64,000 nt of DNA from Gemmatimonadales bacterium. Its GTDB lineage: Bacteria > Gemmatimonadota > Gemmatimonadetes > Palauibacterales > Palauibacteraceae. Location: contig VXOJ01000017.1 in NCBI GenBank assembly GCA_009840115.1, positions 1 to 64,000 of the forward strand, read 5' to 3'. The position numbers were made by a program, and so were the translations under genes. Below, piece by piece: positions 9,639 to 17,283 of this stretch. Numbering within the stretch: the first letter of the stretch is position 1; every line of letters starts with the position of its first letter. The notes under the pieces were generated by a model. The model had not been told where the DNA came from. It saw only the letters and a list, made by a program, of their open reading frames with translations, and did no database searches.

Positions 9639-10325
9639 ATGGCACGGTCGCGTCTGTCCAGGTCCGGTTTCAGGCCGGGTTGGCTGCTCCTCGGGTGTCT
9701 GCTGGCGGGGACCGCCTGTGAACCGGGCGGAGGACCGAGCGAATTCCTTCGGGACCCGGGATCGGCAGAGGTGAACATGACGGCTCCGGAGACTTTTCAG
9801 GCTCGTTTCGAGACGACGAAGGGCACGTTCGTGGTGGAGGCGCACCGCGAGTGGGCTCCCAACGGCGTGGACCGCTTCTACAACCTGGTGGAGAACGGGT
9901 TCTTCGACGACGTGAGGTTCTTCCGCGTGATCGCGGGCTTCATGGCGCAGTTCGGGATCAACGGAGACCCGGCAATCCAGTCCGGGTGGCGGGACGCGAA
10001 CATCCAGGACGATCCGGTGGTCATGGGGAATACGCGCGGGCGGATAAGCTTCGCGCAGACGTCCATGCCGAACAGCCGCAGTACGCAGCTCTTCATCAAC
10101 TTCGGCGACAACTCGCGGCTCGATGGGATGGGATTTGCCGCCATCGGCGAGATCATTTCGGGCATGGACGTCGTAGACGCGCTCTACTCCGGGTACGGGG
10201 AAGGGGCGCCCGGCGGGAACGGACCGAGCCAGGGGCGTATCCAGGAGGAGGGGAACGTCTACCTTGAGGCGGAGTTCACCGAACTGGACTACATCGAGCG
10301 GGCGACCATCAGCAGTGAGAATTAG
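9639..10325 (+). CDS. cyclophilin-type peptidyl-prolyl isomerase, predicted lipoprotein
   Basis: This 228-aa protein has a basic N-terminus, a hydrophobic stretch (WLLLGCLLAGTA) and a Cys at residue 27 that could be lipidated, although Gly at -3 makes the lipobox imperfect. The cyclophilin domain covers about residues 48-215, with FFRVIAGFMAQFG, the NTRGRISFAQ strand and TQLFINFGDN, all hallmarks of the fold and active site. It would catalyse proline isomerisation during folding of exported proteins in the periplasm. It follows the pump operon after 74 bp and leads into the P1 peptidase. Confidence 0.9.
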   Translation: MARSRLSRSGFRPGWLLLGCLLAGTACEPGGGPSEFLRDPGSAEVNMTAPETFQARFETTKGTFVVEAHREWAPNGVDRFYNLVENGFFDDVRFFRVIAGFMAQFGINGDPAIQSGWRDANIQDDPVVMGNTRGRISFAQTSMPNSRSTQLFINFGDNSRLDGMGFAAIGEIISGMDVVDALYSGYGEGAPGGNGPSQGRIQEEGNVYLEAEFTELDYIERATISSEN

Positions 10326-11478
10326 CCGCGCTGCCAATCTGGCGGGATCTGCGGCGGCGCTCGTTCTCGCGGCGATGACGGTGTTGCCGCCCGCGGACGC
10401 CACCGGCCAGGAGGCGCGGCCGGCCGGCGCGGAGCGGCCGCGGGCACGTGAGGCGGGCGTCCTCATCGGGCGCCTGCCGACGGGGCCGCTGAATGCGATC
10501 ACGGACGTGCCCGGGGTGCGCGTGGGCCACCGCACGGTGTGGGTGGGCGACTCGATCCGCACGGGGGTCACGGCGATTCTCCCGCACGGGGACAACGTGT
10601 TCGAGCGGCGGGTGCGGGCGGCGATCGCGGTCGGCAACGGGTTCGGGAAGCTGGTGGGGCTGAGCCAGGTCAACGAACTCGGCGAACTCGAGACGCCGAT
10701 CCTCCTCACCGGGACGCTGAGCGTGTTCCGCGCGGCGGACGCGCTCCTCGATACCCTCCTTTCGCTCCCGGCGAACCGCGACGTGCGCTCGATGAACCCG
10801 GTCGTCGGCGAGACGAACGACGGGTACCTGAGCGACATCCGCGTCCGCCCGATCCGGCCCGAGCACGTGCGCGAGGCGCTGCGGACGGCGGCGGGCGGCC
10901 CGGTGGAGGAGGGAACGGTCGGGGCGGGGACGGGGACGATCGCCTTCGGCTGGAAGGGCGGCATCGGGACCTCGTCCCGGCGGGTCGAGATCGGCGGGCG
11001 GGTCGTGAATGTCGGCGTGCTCGTGCAGAGCAACTTCGGGGGTTCGCTGCGCATCGACGGCGTGCGCGTGGGAGAGAAGCTCGCGGCGGCCGGCCTGCGC
11101 GGCGCCCGCGACCAGGGAGATGGCGACGGGTCCGTGATGATCGTGATCGCGACGGACCTGCCGCTGGCCCACCGCGAACTCGACCGGGTGGCCGATCGCT
11201 CGTTCATGGGGCTCGCCCGCACGGGATCGTACATGTCGCACGGCTCCGGAGACTACGCGATCGCCTTCTCGACGGGGGAGGGGGAGGCCGTTCGAGGCGG
11301 CGGCGCGCTGTCGCGCGTGTTCGAGGCGGTGGTCGAGGCGACGGACGAAGCCGTCATCAACTCCCTGTTCAGGGCGACATCCGTCACGGGGCACGGGGGA
11401 CGGACGATCGAATCGCTCCCGCTCGACCCCACGCTGGAATGGCTCCGCGAGGCGGGGGTCCTCGGGACGCCGCGGTGA
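10315..11478 (+). CDS. P1-family (DmpA/BapA-like) aminopeptidase, exported
   Basis: The GTG at 10315 is preferred over an upstream TTG at 10264: it gives a clean signal peptide (RISRAANLAGSAAALVLAAM, then cleavage around ADATGQ) and only an 11-base overlap with the cyclophilin. The 387-aa product shows family P1 motifs: LNAITDVPGVRVGH, AIAVGNGFGKLVGL, NPVVGETNDGYL and the GIGTSSR segment near residues 216-222. In this self-processing family the nucleophile is released by autocleavage at about that segment. Known members remove N-terminal D- or beta-amino acids from short peptides. A periplasmic role is inferred from the signal peptide. Its stop overlaps the ETF-QO start. Confidence 0.85.
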   Translation: MRISRAANLAGSAAALVLAAMTVLPPADATGQEARPAGAERPRAREAGVLIGRLPTGPLNAITDVPGVRVGHRTVWVGDSIRTGVTAILPHGDNVFERRVRAAIAVGNGFGKLVGLSQVNELGELETPILLTGTLSVFRAADALLDTLLSLPANRDVRSMNPVVGETNDGYLSDIRVRPIRPEHVREALRTAAGGPVEEGTVGAGTGTIAFGWKGGIGTSSRRVEIGGRVVNVGVLVQSNFGGSLRIDGVRVGEKLAAAGLRGARDQGDGDGSVMIVIATDLPLAHRELDRVADRSFMGLARTGSYMSHGSGDYAIAFSTGEGEAVRGGGALSRVFEAVVEATDEAVINSLFRATSVTGHGGRTIESLPLDPTLEWLREAGVLGTPR

Positions 11479-13187
11479 AGCCGCTGATTCCCGCTTCCGC
11501 GCAGCCACCGCTGCCGCGGGGGCGCCTCATCGTCGAGGAGGATCCCGACCCGGAGGCGGTGCCGCTCGATGTCCTCTTCGTGGGCGGAGGTCCGGCCGGG
11601 CTCGCGGGAGCGATCCGGCTGGCGCAACTGGCGGCGCGCGACCGCGCGGAGGGCGGGCCGCTCGCCGACCTCGAGATCGGCGTCCTCGAGAAGTCGGGTG
11701 AACTCGGGGAGCACTGCCTCTCCGGGGCCGTCGTGAACCCGGAGGCCTTTCACACGCTCTTCCCGGACCTCGACGAGACGGAGCTTCCCCTGCGGGGCCG
11801 CGTGGCGGGCGACCGGGTGCTGCTCCTCACGGAGCGCGGAAGGATCCGGCTCCCGACCCCTCCCTCGATGCGGAACCACGGCCACCACGTGGCCTCCATC
11901 TGCGAGGTCGTGCGCTGGCTGGGAGGGCAGGCGGAGGAACTGGGGGTGAACGTGTTCACGGGATTCCCCGCCGATGCGCTCCTCGTGCGCGGTGGGCAGG
12001 TGGTGGGCGTCCGCACGACGCCCGCCGGTCTCGACCGGGAAGGGAACCCGGCGGGCGGGTACATGCCGGCGACGGACCTCTCCGCGCGGGTCACCGTCCT
12101 CGCCGAAGGAACCCGCGGGCCCCTGAGCCAGGCCTGGCTCGAGCGGGAAGGGGTCGGCTCCGCGAACCCCCAGATCTTCGCGCTCGGCGTCAAGGAACTG
12201 TGGGAGGTCGCGCAGCCGCCCGACGCGGTCACGCATACCATGGGCTGGCCGCTGCCGAGGGATGCGTTCGGGGGCAGCTTCATCTACCCCATGGGCGAGA
12301 ACCTCGTGTCGCTGGGCCTCGTCGTGGGTCTGGACGCGCCCTACGTCGACCTCGATGTGCACGCGCTGCTGCAGCGCTTCAAGCAGCACCCGTTCGTGCG
12401 CGAGATCCTGGACGGCGGCGAAATCGTGGAGTGGGGAGCGAAGACGATTCCCGAAGGCGGATACCACGCCATCCCGGATCGGCTGAGCGGGGACGGCCTG
12501 CTCATCGCGGGGGATGCCGCGGGACTCGTCGACGTCGCCTCCCTCAAGGGCATCCACTACGCGATGCGCTCGGGCGTCCTCGCGGCGGACGCGATCGGCC
12601 GGGCTCTGTCGGACCGGGGCGCAGGGATGGACCAGAGCGATGGGGCGGACGGCGTGGAAGGCGCCGTTCCCGGGGGCCGACTCGCGTCCTACGACGCGGC
12701 ACTGAGGGAGAGCCTCATCCAGGACCCGTTGTACCGCAACCGGAACCAGCGGCTCGCCTTCAAGTCCGGCTTCTTCGCCGGAGGCGTCAGGGCGGGGCTC
12801 ATGCAGGTGACAGGCGGGACGTTTCCCGGCGGCCGGATCCCGAGCGAGCCGGACGCGGCGGGCCCTCGTCGCAAGCGGCTGGGGCTCGAGTCCGCGTACG
12901 ACGGCGAGCACGCCGTCGCCAAGGTCGACGCGGTCTTCCGCTCCGGGAACGCGACCCGGGACGACGTCCCTTCGCACCTGGTGGTGGGTGCGGTGGCCGG
13001 AACGGAGGTTTCTCCGGTGATGGCGGAACTGTACGCGAGCCTCTGTCCGGCGGGCGTGTACGAGCGCGACGGGGACCGCCTGGTCGTGAACGCGCCGAAC
13101 TGCATCGACTGCAAGGCGACGGACGTCCTCGGTCCCCGCTGGACGCCGCGGGAGGGCGGCAGCGGTCCGGCCTACAAGAGGATGTGA
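11475..13187 (+). CDS. electron transfer flavoprotein-ubiquinone oxidoreductase
   Basis: The 570-aa flavoprotein would pass electrons from reduced ETF to quinone at the inner membrane. It shows the N-terminal FAD site GGGPAGLAGA (about 37-46), KSGELGEHCLSGAVVNPEA, the GDAAGLVDV second FAD motif, and the C-terminal ferredoxin-like segment ending GGSGPAYKRM. That segment holds Cys524, Cys543 and Cys546, but the fourth [4Fe-4S] ligand of characterised ETF-QOs (the last Cys of CVHCKTC) is Thr549 here (CIDCKAT). The GTG start overlaps the P1 peptidase stop by 4 bases. No etfA or etfB genes are in the window. Confidence 0.9.
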   Translation: MKPLIPASAQPPLPRGRLIVEEDPDPEAVPLDVLFVGGGPAGLAGAIRLAQLAARDRAEGGPLADLEIGVLEKSGELGEHCLSGAVVNPEAFHTLFPDLDETELPLRGRVAGDRVLLLTERGRIRLPTPPSMRNHGHHVASICEVVRWLGGQAEELGVNVFTGFPADALLVRGGQVVGVRTTPAGLDREGNPAGGYMPATDLSARVTVLAEGTRGPLSQAWLEREGVGSANPQIFALGVKELWEVAQPPDAVTHTMGWPLPRDAFGGSFIYPMGENLVSLGLVVGLDAPYVDLDVHALLQRFKQHPFVREILDGGEIVEWGAKTIPEGGYHAIPDRLSGDGLLIAGDAAGLVDVASLKGIHYAMRSGVLAADAIGRALSDRGAGMDQSDGADGVEGAVPGGRLASYDAALRESLIQDPLYRNRNQRLAFKSGFFAGGVRAGLMQVTGGTFPGGRIPSEPDAAGPRRKRLGLESAYDGEHAVAKVDAVFRSGNATRDDVPSHLVVGAVAGTEVSPVMAELYASLCPAGVYERDGDRLVVNAPNCIDCKATDVLGPRWTPREGGSGPAYKRM

Positions 13188-13215
13188 GCCTCGCGGGCCG
13201 GCCCGGCCTGCCGGA

Positions 13216-14451
13216 TCAGCGTGCTCCGGTCGCGCGCGCGGTGTTCCAGCCGAGCAGCGAGAATGCGTCGGCGACCTGCTCGTACCCCGTCCGCATGAGG
13301 AAGGCGGAGTTCTTGCCGAAGCTCTTGGCGCCCAGGATGAAGAAGTCGGGTTCGGGGTTGCGCAGCGTGTCCGGTCCGAGCGCGTCCGCCCCGATACAGC
13401 AGTCCGCCGGCGCGTCGTCCGGCGGGCCCTGAGCGGCGAGGAGCGCGGCGGAGACGCCCATCGGGCCGAGGGACGCGTAGCAGGCATGCACCTGGAGCTG
13501 GCGATACAGGCCGTCGTCGGGCTCGTAGCCGACGTTCGCCACGACCCGGTCGAAGCGGTCGCGCCGAACGTGCCCATCGACGTCCAGGTCGACCTCGAGC
13601 CCCCGCGAATCGGCCTGCCGGACGGCGAGCAGCCGGCTCCTCGAGAGCCACTCGCAACCCGGGGGCGGTTCGGCGGCGATCGCGTTGGCGCGGCGCGTGA
13701 GCTTCACCCGCTCCGGGAGCGGATCGTCCGGGATCGCCCGCAGCGGGACGCCGTGCGCCTCGCGACTGGCCCAGGTGAACCGCGTCCCCGGCACGGCCCG
13801 GGCCAGCGCCCCGAGGCCGCACGCGGTCGTGGCGGCGGAATGACCGCTTCCGAGGAGCAGCGTGCGCCGCGCGGAATAGCGCCGGCGCTGGGCGCCGAGC
13901 ACATCGGGGATGCGGTATTCGATCGCGCGCCGCGCGGACCGCTCGCCGATGGCGGGTGTGCCGGCCGGACCCGCCCAGTTGGGCTGCCCGTACGTCCCGG
14001 AGCAGTCGAACACGGCCCGGGCGAACACCTCGGTCTCGGCCCCTTTCTCCTCCACGAGCAGCCGGAAGGGCTCCTCGGCCCGGGCGGCATCGCCGAGCGC
14101 CTCGCCCTTCAGCCGGTCCGCCCGGGCGACATCCCGCACGCGCGCGCCCTCGCGGACCTCCACGCCCGACCGCAGGGCCGCGGCCAGGGGCAGCAGATAG
14201 TGCGTCCGCAACTCCGCGCCCGTGAGCAGCGCCTCCGCCGCCGGCAGTACGTGCCCCCGGTCGCGCAGGACTTCGATCCCCGCCGGTCCGGCATTCCACT
14301 CGAAGGGGGAGAAGAGTCGCAGCCAGCCCCAGGCGCGGACGTGGTCCGCCACCTCGCCCGCCTCGAACAGGACCGTCGCGAGTCCCGCGCGGGCCGCCCG
14401 GGCCGCGGCCTCGAGCCCGACCGGCCCTCCTCCGATGATGGCAAGGTCCAT
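13216..14451 (-). CDS. FAD/NAD(P)-binding oxidoreductase, monooxygenase-like
   Basis: The 411-aa protein has two dinucleotide-binding motifs: IIGGGPVGLEAA at the extreme N-terminus (FAD) and LLLGSGHSAATTA near residue 215 (NADPH). Between them is FDCSGTYGQPNW, reminiscent of flavin monooxygenases and thioredoxin-reductase-like proteins. The C-terminus contains DFFILGAKSFGKNSAFL. ATG at 14451 is chosen because it places the Rossmann motif at residue 5; the frame stays open upstream. It is convergent with ETF-QO (28-bp gap) and divergent from the acyltransferase. The substrate is unknown. Confidence 0.75.
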   Translation of the reverse strand: MDLAIIGGGPVGLEAAARAARAGLATVLFEAGEVADHVRAWGWLRLFSPFEWNAGPAGIEVLRDRGHVLPAAEALLTGAELRTHYLLPLAAALRSGVEVREGARVRDVARADRLKGEALGDAARAEEPFRLLVEEKGAETEVFARAVFDCSGTYGQPNWAGPAGTPAIGERSARRAIEYRIPDVLGAQRRRYSARRTLLLGSGHSAATTACGLGALARAVPGTRFTWASREAHGVPLRAIPDDPLPERVKLTRRANAIAAEPPPGCEWLSRSRLLAVRQADSRGLEVDLDVDGHVRRDRFDRVVANVGYEPDDGLYRQLQVHACYASLGPMGVSAALLAAQGPPDDAPADCCIGADALGPDTLRNPEPDFFILGAKSFGKNSAFLMRTGYEQVADAFSLLGWNTARATGAR

Positions 14452-14511
14452 CGCTTGCACGCGCGCTGGCTCCAGATCTCCGTGGTTCGCGGGCGTCTCG
14501 ACCGTCCGGCC

Positions 14512-14540
14512 TTCCCGCCGATTCCGAGGCAACCTACTCT
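14512..14540 (+). promoter_or_regulatory. possible promoter of the acyltransferase gene
   Basis: TTCCCG (14512-14517) and TACTCT (14535-14540) are 17 bp apart, ending 9 bases before the ATG, which would give a nearly leaderless message. On the opposite strand the same spot reads TAGGTT (14536-14531), facing the divergent oxidoreductase. Both boxes are weak matches. Confidence 0.25.
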
Positions 14541-14549
14541 CAGGCGATA

Positions 14550-15311
14550 ATGGATCGCGAGAACCCGAAACGGGCGAGCGCATCGCCCCCGGACTGGGCC
14601 CCGGGCCCCATCACGCGGTGGCTGACGCCGGTCACGCGATGGTTCATTACGAACATCGTGGCGCCCCCCTGCGTCTTCCTCCTCTTCGGTCTACTCAACC
14701 GAACGCGGGTCTATGGACGGCGACGCGTCCCCCACCTCCCGAACACGCTCGTCCTCTCGAATCACCAATCGATGATCGACTCGTTTCCGATCGCCTATTA
14801 CCTGTTCTTTCCCGAAAAGACATTCAGGCCCCACCTCGCGCCCTGGAATGCGGCCGCCGCGGAGAACTTCTTCAGGAACCCGTTTTTCGGCTGGGTGTTC
14901 CACCAGTTCCAGTGCATCCCGGTGCGGCGCGGCCGCCGCGACCTCAGCGCGATGATCCGCTCCGCAAACGTGCTTCGAGCCGGAATCCTGACGCTCTTCC
15001 CCGAGGGGACGCGCTCACGGAACGGGCGGGTCGGACGCGGGCGGGCCGGCGCGGGTATGGTCATCCTCCAAACCCGCCCGCACGTCGTCCCGATCACGCT
15101 GGACGGACTGGATCGCGTCCTTCCCATCGGTTCCCGCCTGCCGCGGATCGGACAGCGGGTTTCGATCTACGTGGGCCGGCCCGTGCGGTACGACGACCTG
15201 GCCGCCGAGGGCCGCTCGCGGAAGAACGCGCAACAGATCGTCGACCGGGTCATGGAACGGATCGCCTTCCAGCAGCGCGTCCTCCGCCGCCTGCGCCGCT
15301 CCCGGCGCTGA
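14550..15311 (+). CDS. PlsC-type 1-acyl-glycerol-3-phosphate acyltransferase family protein
   Basis: This 253-aa membrane-associated acyltransferase has the catalytic NHxxxxD motif (NHQSMID) near residue 73 and the glycerol-phosphate binding block FPEGTRSRNG near 150. A hydrophobic segment (IVAPPCVFLLFGLL) near residues 36-49 could anchor it to the inner membrane. The family acylates lysophosphatidic acid or related lyso-lipids during phospholipid synthesis. AGG lies 6 bases before the ATG. It is transcribed divergently from the flavoprotein. Which lyso-lipid it uses cannot be told from sequence. Confidence 0.85.
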   Translation: MDRENPKRASASPPDWAPGPITRWLTPVTRWFITNIVAPPCVFLLFGLLNRTRVYGRRRVPHLPNTLVLSNHQSMIDSFPIAYYLFFPEKTFRPHLAPWNAAAAENFFRNPFFGWVFHQFQCIPVRRGRRDLSAMIRSANVLRAGILTLFPEGTRSRNGRVGRGRAGAGMVILQTRPHVVPITLDGLDRVLPIGSRLPRIGQRVSIYVGRPVRYDDLAAEGRSRKNAQQIVDRVMERIAFQQRVLRRLRRSRR

Positions 15312-15375
15312 CGCGGAGTTTTGCCGCGGCCCGCGAGCGCTGGACATCCGCGGTCCGATCCGACATTCTTCCCCC

Positions 15376-15513
15376 ATGACAATCACACTGTACTACGTCC
15401 TCGTGACGATTCTGCTCGGGCTGCTCGTGGGTCTTCTCATGGGTGGCGGTTTCGCGTTCGCATGCCGGCTCCCCGCGCCCGATGCGCCGGACCGGGAGGT
15501 CCCGCCGGGCTGA
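15376..15513 (+). CDS. small single-span membrane protein (45 aa)
   Basis: This short frame, MTITLYYVLVTILLGLLVG followed by a Gly-rich turn and FAFACRLPAPDAPDREVPPG, is mostly one hydrophobic helix (about residues 4-30) with a short acidic tail, so an inner-membrane microprotein is plausible. No function is recognised and no strong ribosome binding site is visible. The stop TGA overlaps a different frame that continues with a hydrophilic 20-codon tail (see findings), so the C-terminus may be incomplete. Confidence 0.45.
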   Translation: MTITLYYVLVTILLGLLVGLLMGGGFAFACRLPAPDAPDREVPPG

Positions 15514-15557
15514 CCGAATCCGACCGCATTCGCCGGTCCCTCCGAGACGCGAACTTC

Positions 15558-15586
15558 TTCCCGATGCCGTGATCGCACGCTATCTT
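15558..15586 (+). promoter_or_regulatory. possible promoter for the small-protein pair
   Basis: TTCCCG (15558-15563) and TATCTT (15581-15586) are 17 bp apart. The CTATCTTTC context of the -10 box is identical to that at 37498-37506, where a better -35 is present. Transcription would begin about 5 bases before the ATG at 15598. Confidence 0.35.
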
Positions 15587-15597
15587 TCTTGGCTGCG

Positions 15598-15675
15598 ATG
15601 AATGCGTATCCAGGCCGGAAACGTCCCGTCGCCCGTTCGCGAGCGACGCGTGCCGGCCGCCAGAGGTGGAAATGA
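15598..15675 (+). CDS. possible 25-aa basic leader peptide
   Basis: ATG at 15598 opens a 25-codon frame (MNAYPGRKRPVARSRATRAG and five more residues) whose TGA overlaps the next ATG as ATGA. Ten of its 25 residues are Arg or Lys. It starts just after a TATCTT -10 box, so it could be a nearly leaderless leader peptide coupled to the 83-aa gene. No ribosome binding site or homologue is recognised, so this is speculative. Confidence 0.25.
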   Translation: MNAYPGRKRPVARSRATRAGRQRWK

Positions 15676-15923
15676 CAAAGACCTTCCAGGATGACGACGG
15701 CCGCCGGTGGAAAGCATGGCTCGCTTCCCGCGAGGTTTTTTGGCCCGACCCGAACGAGAAGGCTCCGCCCGACGATTTCGAGGCGGTCGTGTTCGTCTGT
15801 TTCTCCGATCCGTACCAGACGCAGCGGCGGCTTCGGCTCCCGCAGGGTTCGTTCGAGCAGCTCAGTCTCGATGATCTCAAGAAGCACTTCAAGAAGGCAA
15901 AACTCGATCCCGCTATCCGATAG
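15672..15923 (+). CDS. uncharacterised 83-aa cytoplasmic protein
   Basis: The start is ATG 15672 rather than GTG 15666, because AGAGGTG just upstream is the likely ribosome binding site. The product begins MTKTFQDDDGRRWKAWLASR and includes a hydrophobic strand (AVVFVCFSDP), an aromatic segment (REVFWPDPNEK) and a charged C-terminal helix (LDDLKKHFKKAKLDPAIR). It has no signal peptide or membrane helix. A strong hairpin starts 5 bases after the stop. The domain pattern is not one I recognise; composition and ribosome binding site support a real gene. Confidence 0.65.
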   Translation: MTKTFQDDDGRRWKAWLASREVFWPDPNEKAPPDDFEAVVFVCFSDPYQTQRRLRLPQGSFEQLSLDDLKKHFKKAKLDPAIR

Positions 15924-15927
15924 CGGT

Positions 15928-15963
15928 CCGTGGCAAAACCCTGCGTCGGGGCTTTTGCCACGG
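15928..15963 (+). terminator. strong hairpin after the 83-aa gene
   Basis: CCGTGGCAAAA (15928-15938) pairs perfectly with TTTTGCCACGG (15953-15963), and CCC/GGG extends the stem inside a 14-base loop region. An outer GCGGTC/GACCGC pair (15923-15928 with 15970-15975) adds a further partial arm. Because the stem carries A4/T4 at its inner end and no T run follows, it is not a textbook intrinsic terminator. It includes the GCCACGGGCTGCTG motif that recurs elsewhere in the window. Confidence 0.55.
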
Positions 15964-16019
15964 GCTGCTGACCGCCCGCGCGGAAGCCTCCGCGCCATAC
16001 CGAAAGGCCTCGTGACAGA

Positions 16020-17144
16020 ATGACCGCCGCCGCCGGGAAAGGACTGGAAGGCGTCGTCGCCTCGCAGACCCACCTCAGCTTCATTGACGGACTCAAAGGC
16101 ATCCTCGTCTATCGGGGCTACAACATCCACGAACTCGCGCCGAACGTCTCGTTCCCGGAAAGCGTGTTCCTGCTCTGGAACGGGCGGCTGCCCGGGCGTT
16201 CGGAACTCGACGAGTTCGAGGCGGCGCTTGCCGCGCAGCGGGCGCTGGATCCGAGAACGATAGACGGGCTGAAGGATCTCCCGGCGGAGACCGTGCCGAT
16301 GGCCGCGCTGCGGACCGGGGTCTCCCTCGAGGGCGTGTACGATCCGGACGCGGAGGACAACTCGAGGGCGGCGAACCGGCGCAAGGCGGAGCGGCTCGTG
16401 GCGCGGACCCCGACGATCATCGCGGCGATACACCGCATTCGGCAGGGGCTGGAGCCGCTGGAGCCCGACCCGTCGCTCTCGCTGTCCGCCGACTTCGTGC
16501 GGATGGCGAACGGCGAGCCCGGCACGGAGGAAGCCGTTGATGCGCTCGACCGGACGCTGCTTCTGTACCTCGACCACGGGTTCAACGCGTCGACCTTCGC
16601 CTGCCGCGTTATCGCCGCCACCCTCGGGGACATGCACTCGGCCGTGACCGGGGGCGTCGGGGCGCTGAAGGGCGAGCTGCACGGCGGGGCGAACGCGAGG
16701 GCCATGCACACGCTGCTCGAGATCGGCGAGACGGAGAACGTCGGACCGTGGCTCGACCGGGCCTTCGCCGAGAAGCGGAAGATTATGGGCTTCGGCCACC
16801 GGGTCTACAAGACGGAGGATCCGCGGGCGACGCACCTGCGCGAGATGTCCCGCGTGCTCACGCAGCAGGCGGGTCTCGGGAAGTTCTACGAGATGTCCCG
16901 CGGCCTGGAGGACCGGATGATCTCCGAGAAGGGGATCAATCCGAATGTCGACTTCTACTGCGCGACGGTCTACTACGCGCTGGGCATTCCGATCGACCTC
17001 TACACGCCGCTCTTCGCGATGGGGCGGATGGGCGGCTGGACGGCGCACGTGATGGAGCAGCACGCCGACAACCGGCTCATTCGGCCGCGTGCGGAGTATG
17101 TGGGTGAGATGGACCTGCGCTGGGTGCCGATGGACGAGCGCTGA
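16020..17144 (+). CDS. gltA: citrate synthase
   Basis: This 374-aa enzyme condenses acetyl-CoA and oxaloacetate to citrate, entering the TCA cycle. The catalytic set is present: His in LHGGANARAM (about 221-230), His in MGFGHRVYK (about 257) and Asp in NPNVDFYCA (about 312). DHGFNASTF is also conserved. Length matches the short bacterial/archaeal-type enzymes rather than the longer NADH-regulated form of enterobacteria. A 2-methylcitrate synthase activity cannot be excluded. It stands alone, bounded by a hairpin upstream and a terminator-like hairpin downstream. Confidence 0.92.
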   Translation: MTAAAGKGLEGVVASQTHLSFIDGLKGILVYRGYNIHELAPNVSFPESVFLLWNGRLPGRSELDEFEAALAAQRALDPRTIDGLKDLPAETVPMAALRTGVSLEGVYDPDAEDNSRAANRRKAERLVARTPTIIAAIHRIRQGLEPLEPDPSLSLSADFVRMANGEPGTEEAVDALDRTLLLYLDHGFNASTFACRVIAATLGDMHSAVTGGVGALKGELHGGANARAMHTLLEIGETENVGPWLDRAFAEKRKIMGFGHRVYKTEDPRATHLREMSRVLTQQAGLGKFYEMSRGLEDRMISEKGINPNVDFYCATVYYALGIPIDLYTPLFAMGRMGGWTAHVMEQHADNRLIRPRAEYVGEMDLRWVPMDER

Positions 17145-17204
17145 GCCGAAGTCGCGGAAAGGGCCGGAAACCCGCCGCGTCCGGCGCCGGCCAACACGCC
17201 AACG

Positions 17205-17246
17205 GAAGCGGGCCGCAGGCCTTCAGAGGGCTGCCGAGCCCGCTTC
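17205..17246 (+). terminator. terminator-like hairpin after citrate synthase
   Basis: GAAGCGGGC (17205-17213) and GCCCGCTTC (17238-17246) are perfect 9-bp arms. The 24-base loop can form a smaller GCAG/CTGC stem. TTTCGTTG follows, a modest T-rich tail. It separates citrate synthase from the aminopeptidase. Confidence 0.6.
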
Positions 17247-17283
17247 TTTCGTTGAGACAAGGGTCGAGACAAGGAAGGTGTCG

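Noticed and set aside
10264-10314. Upstream TTG start for the P1 peptidase
   Set aside because: It would place a charged non-signal segment before the obvious signal peptide and overlap the cyclophilin by 62 bases.
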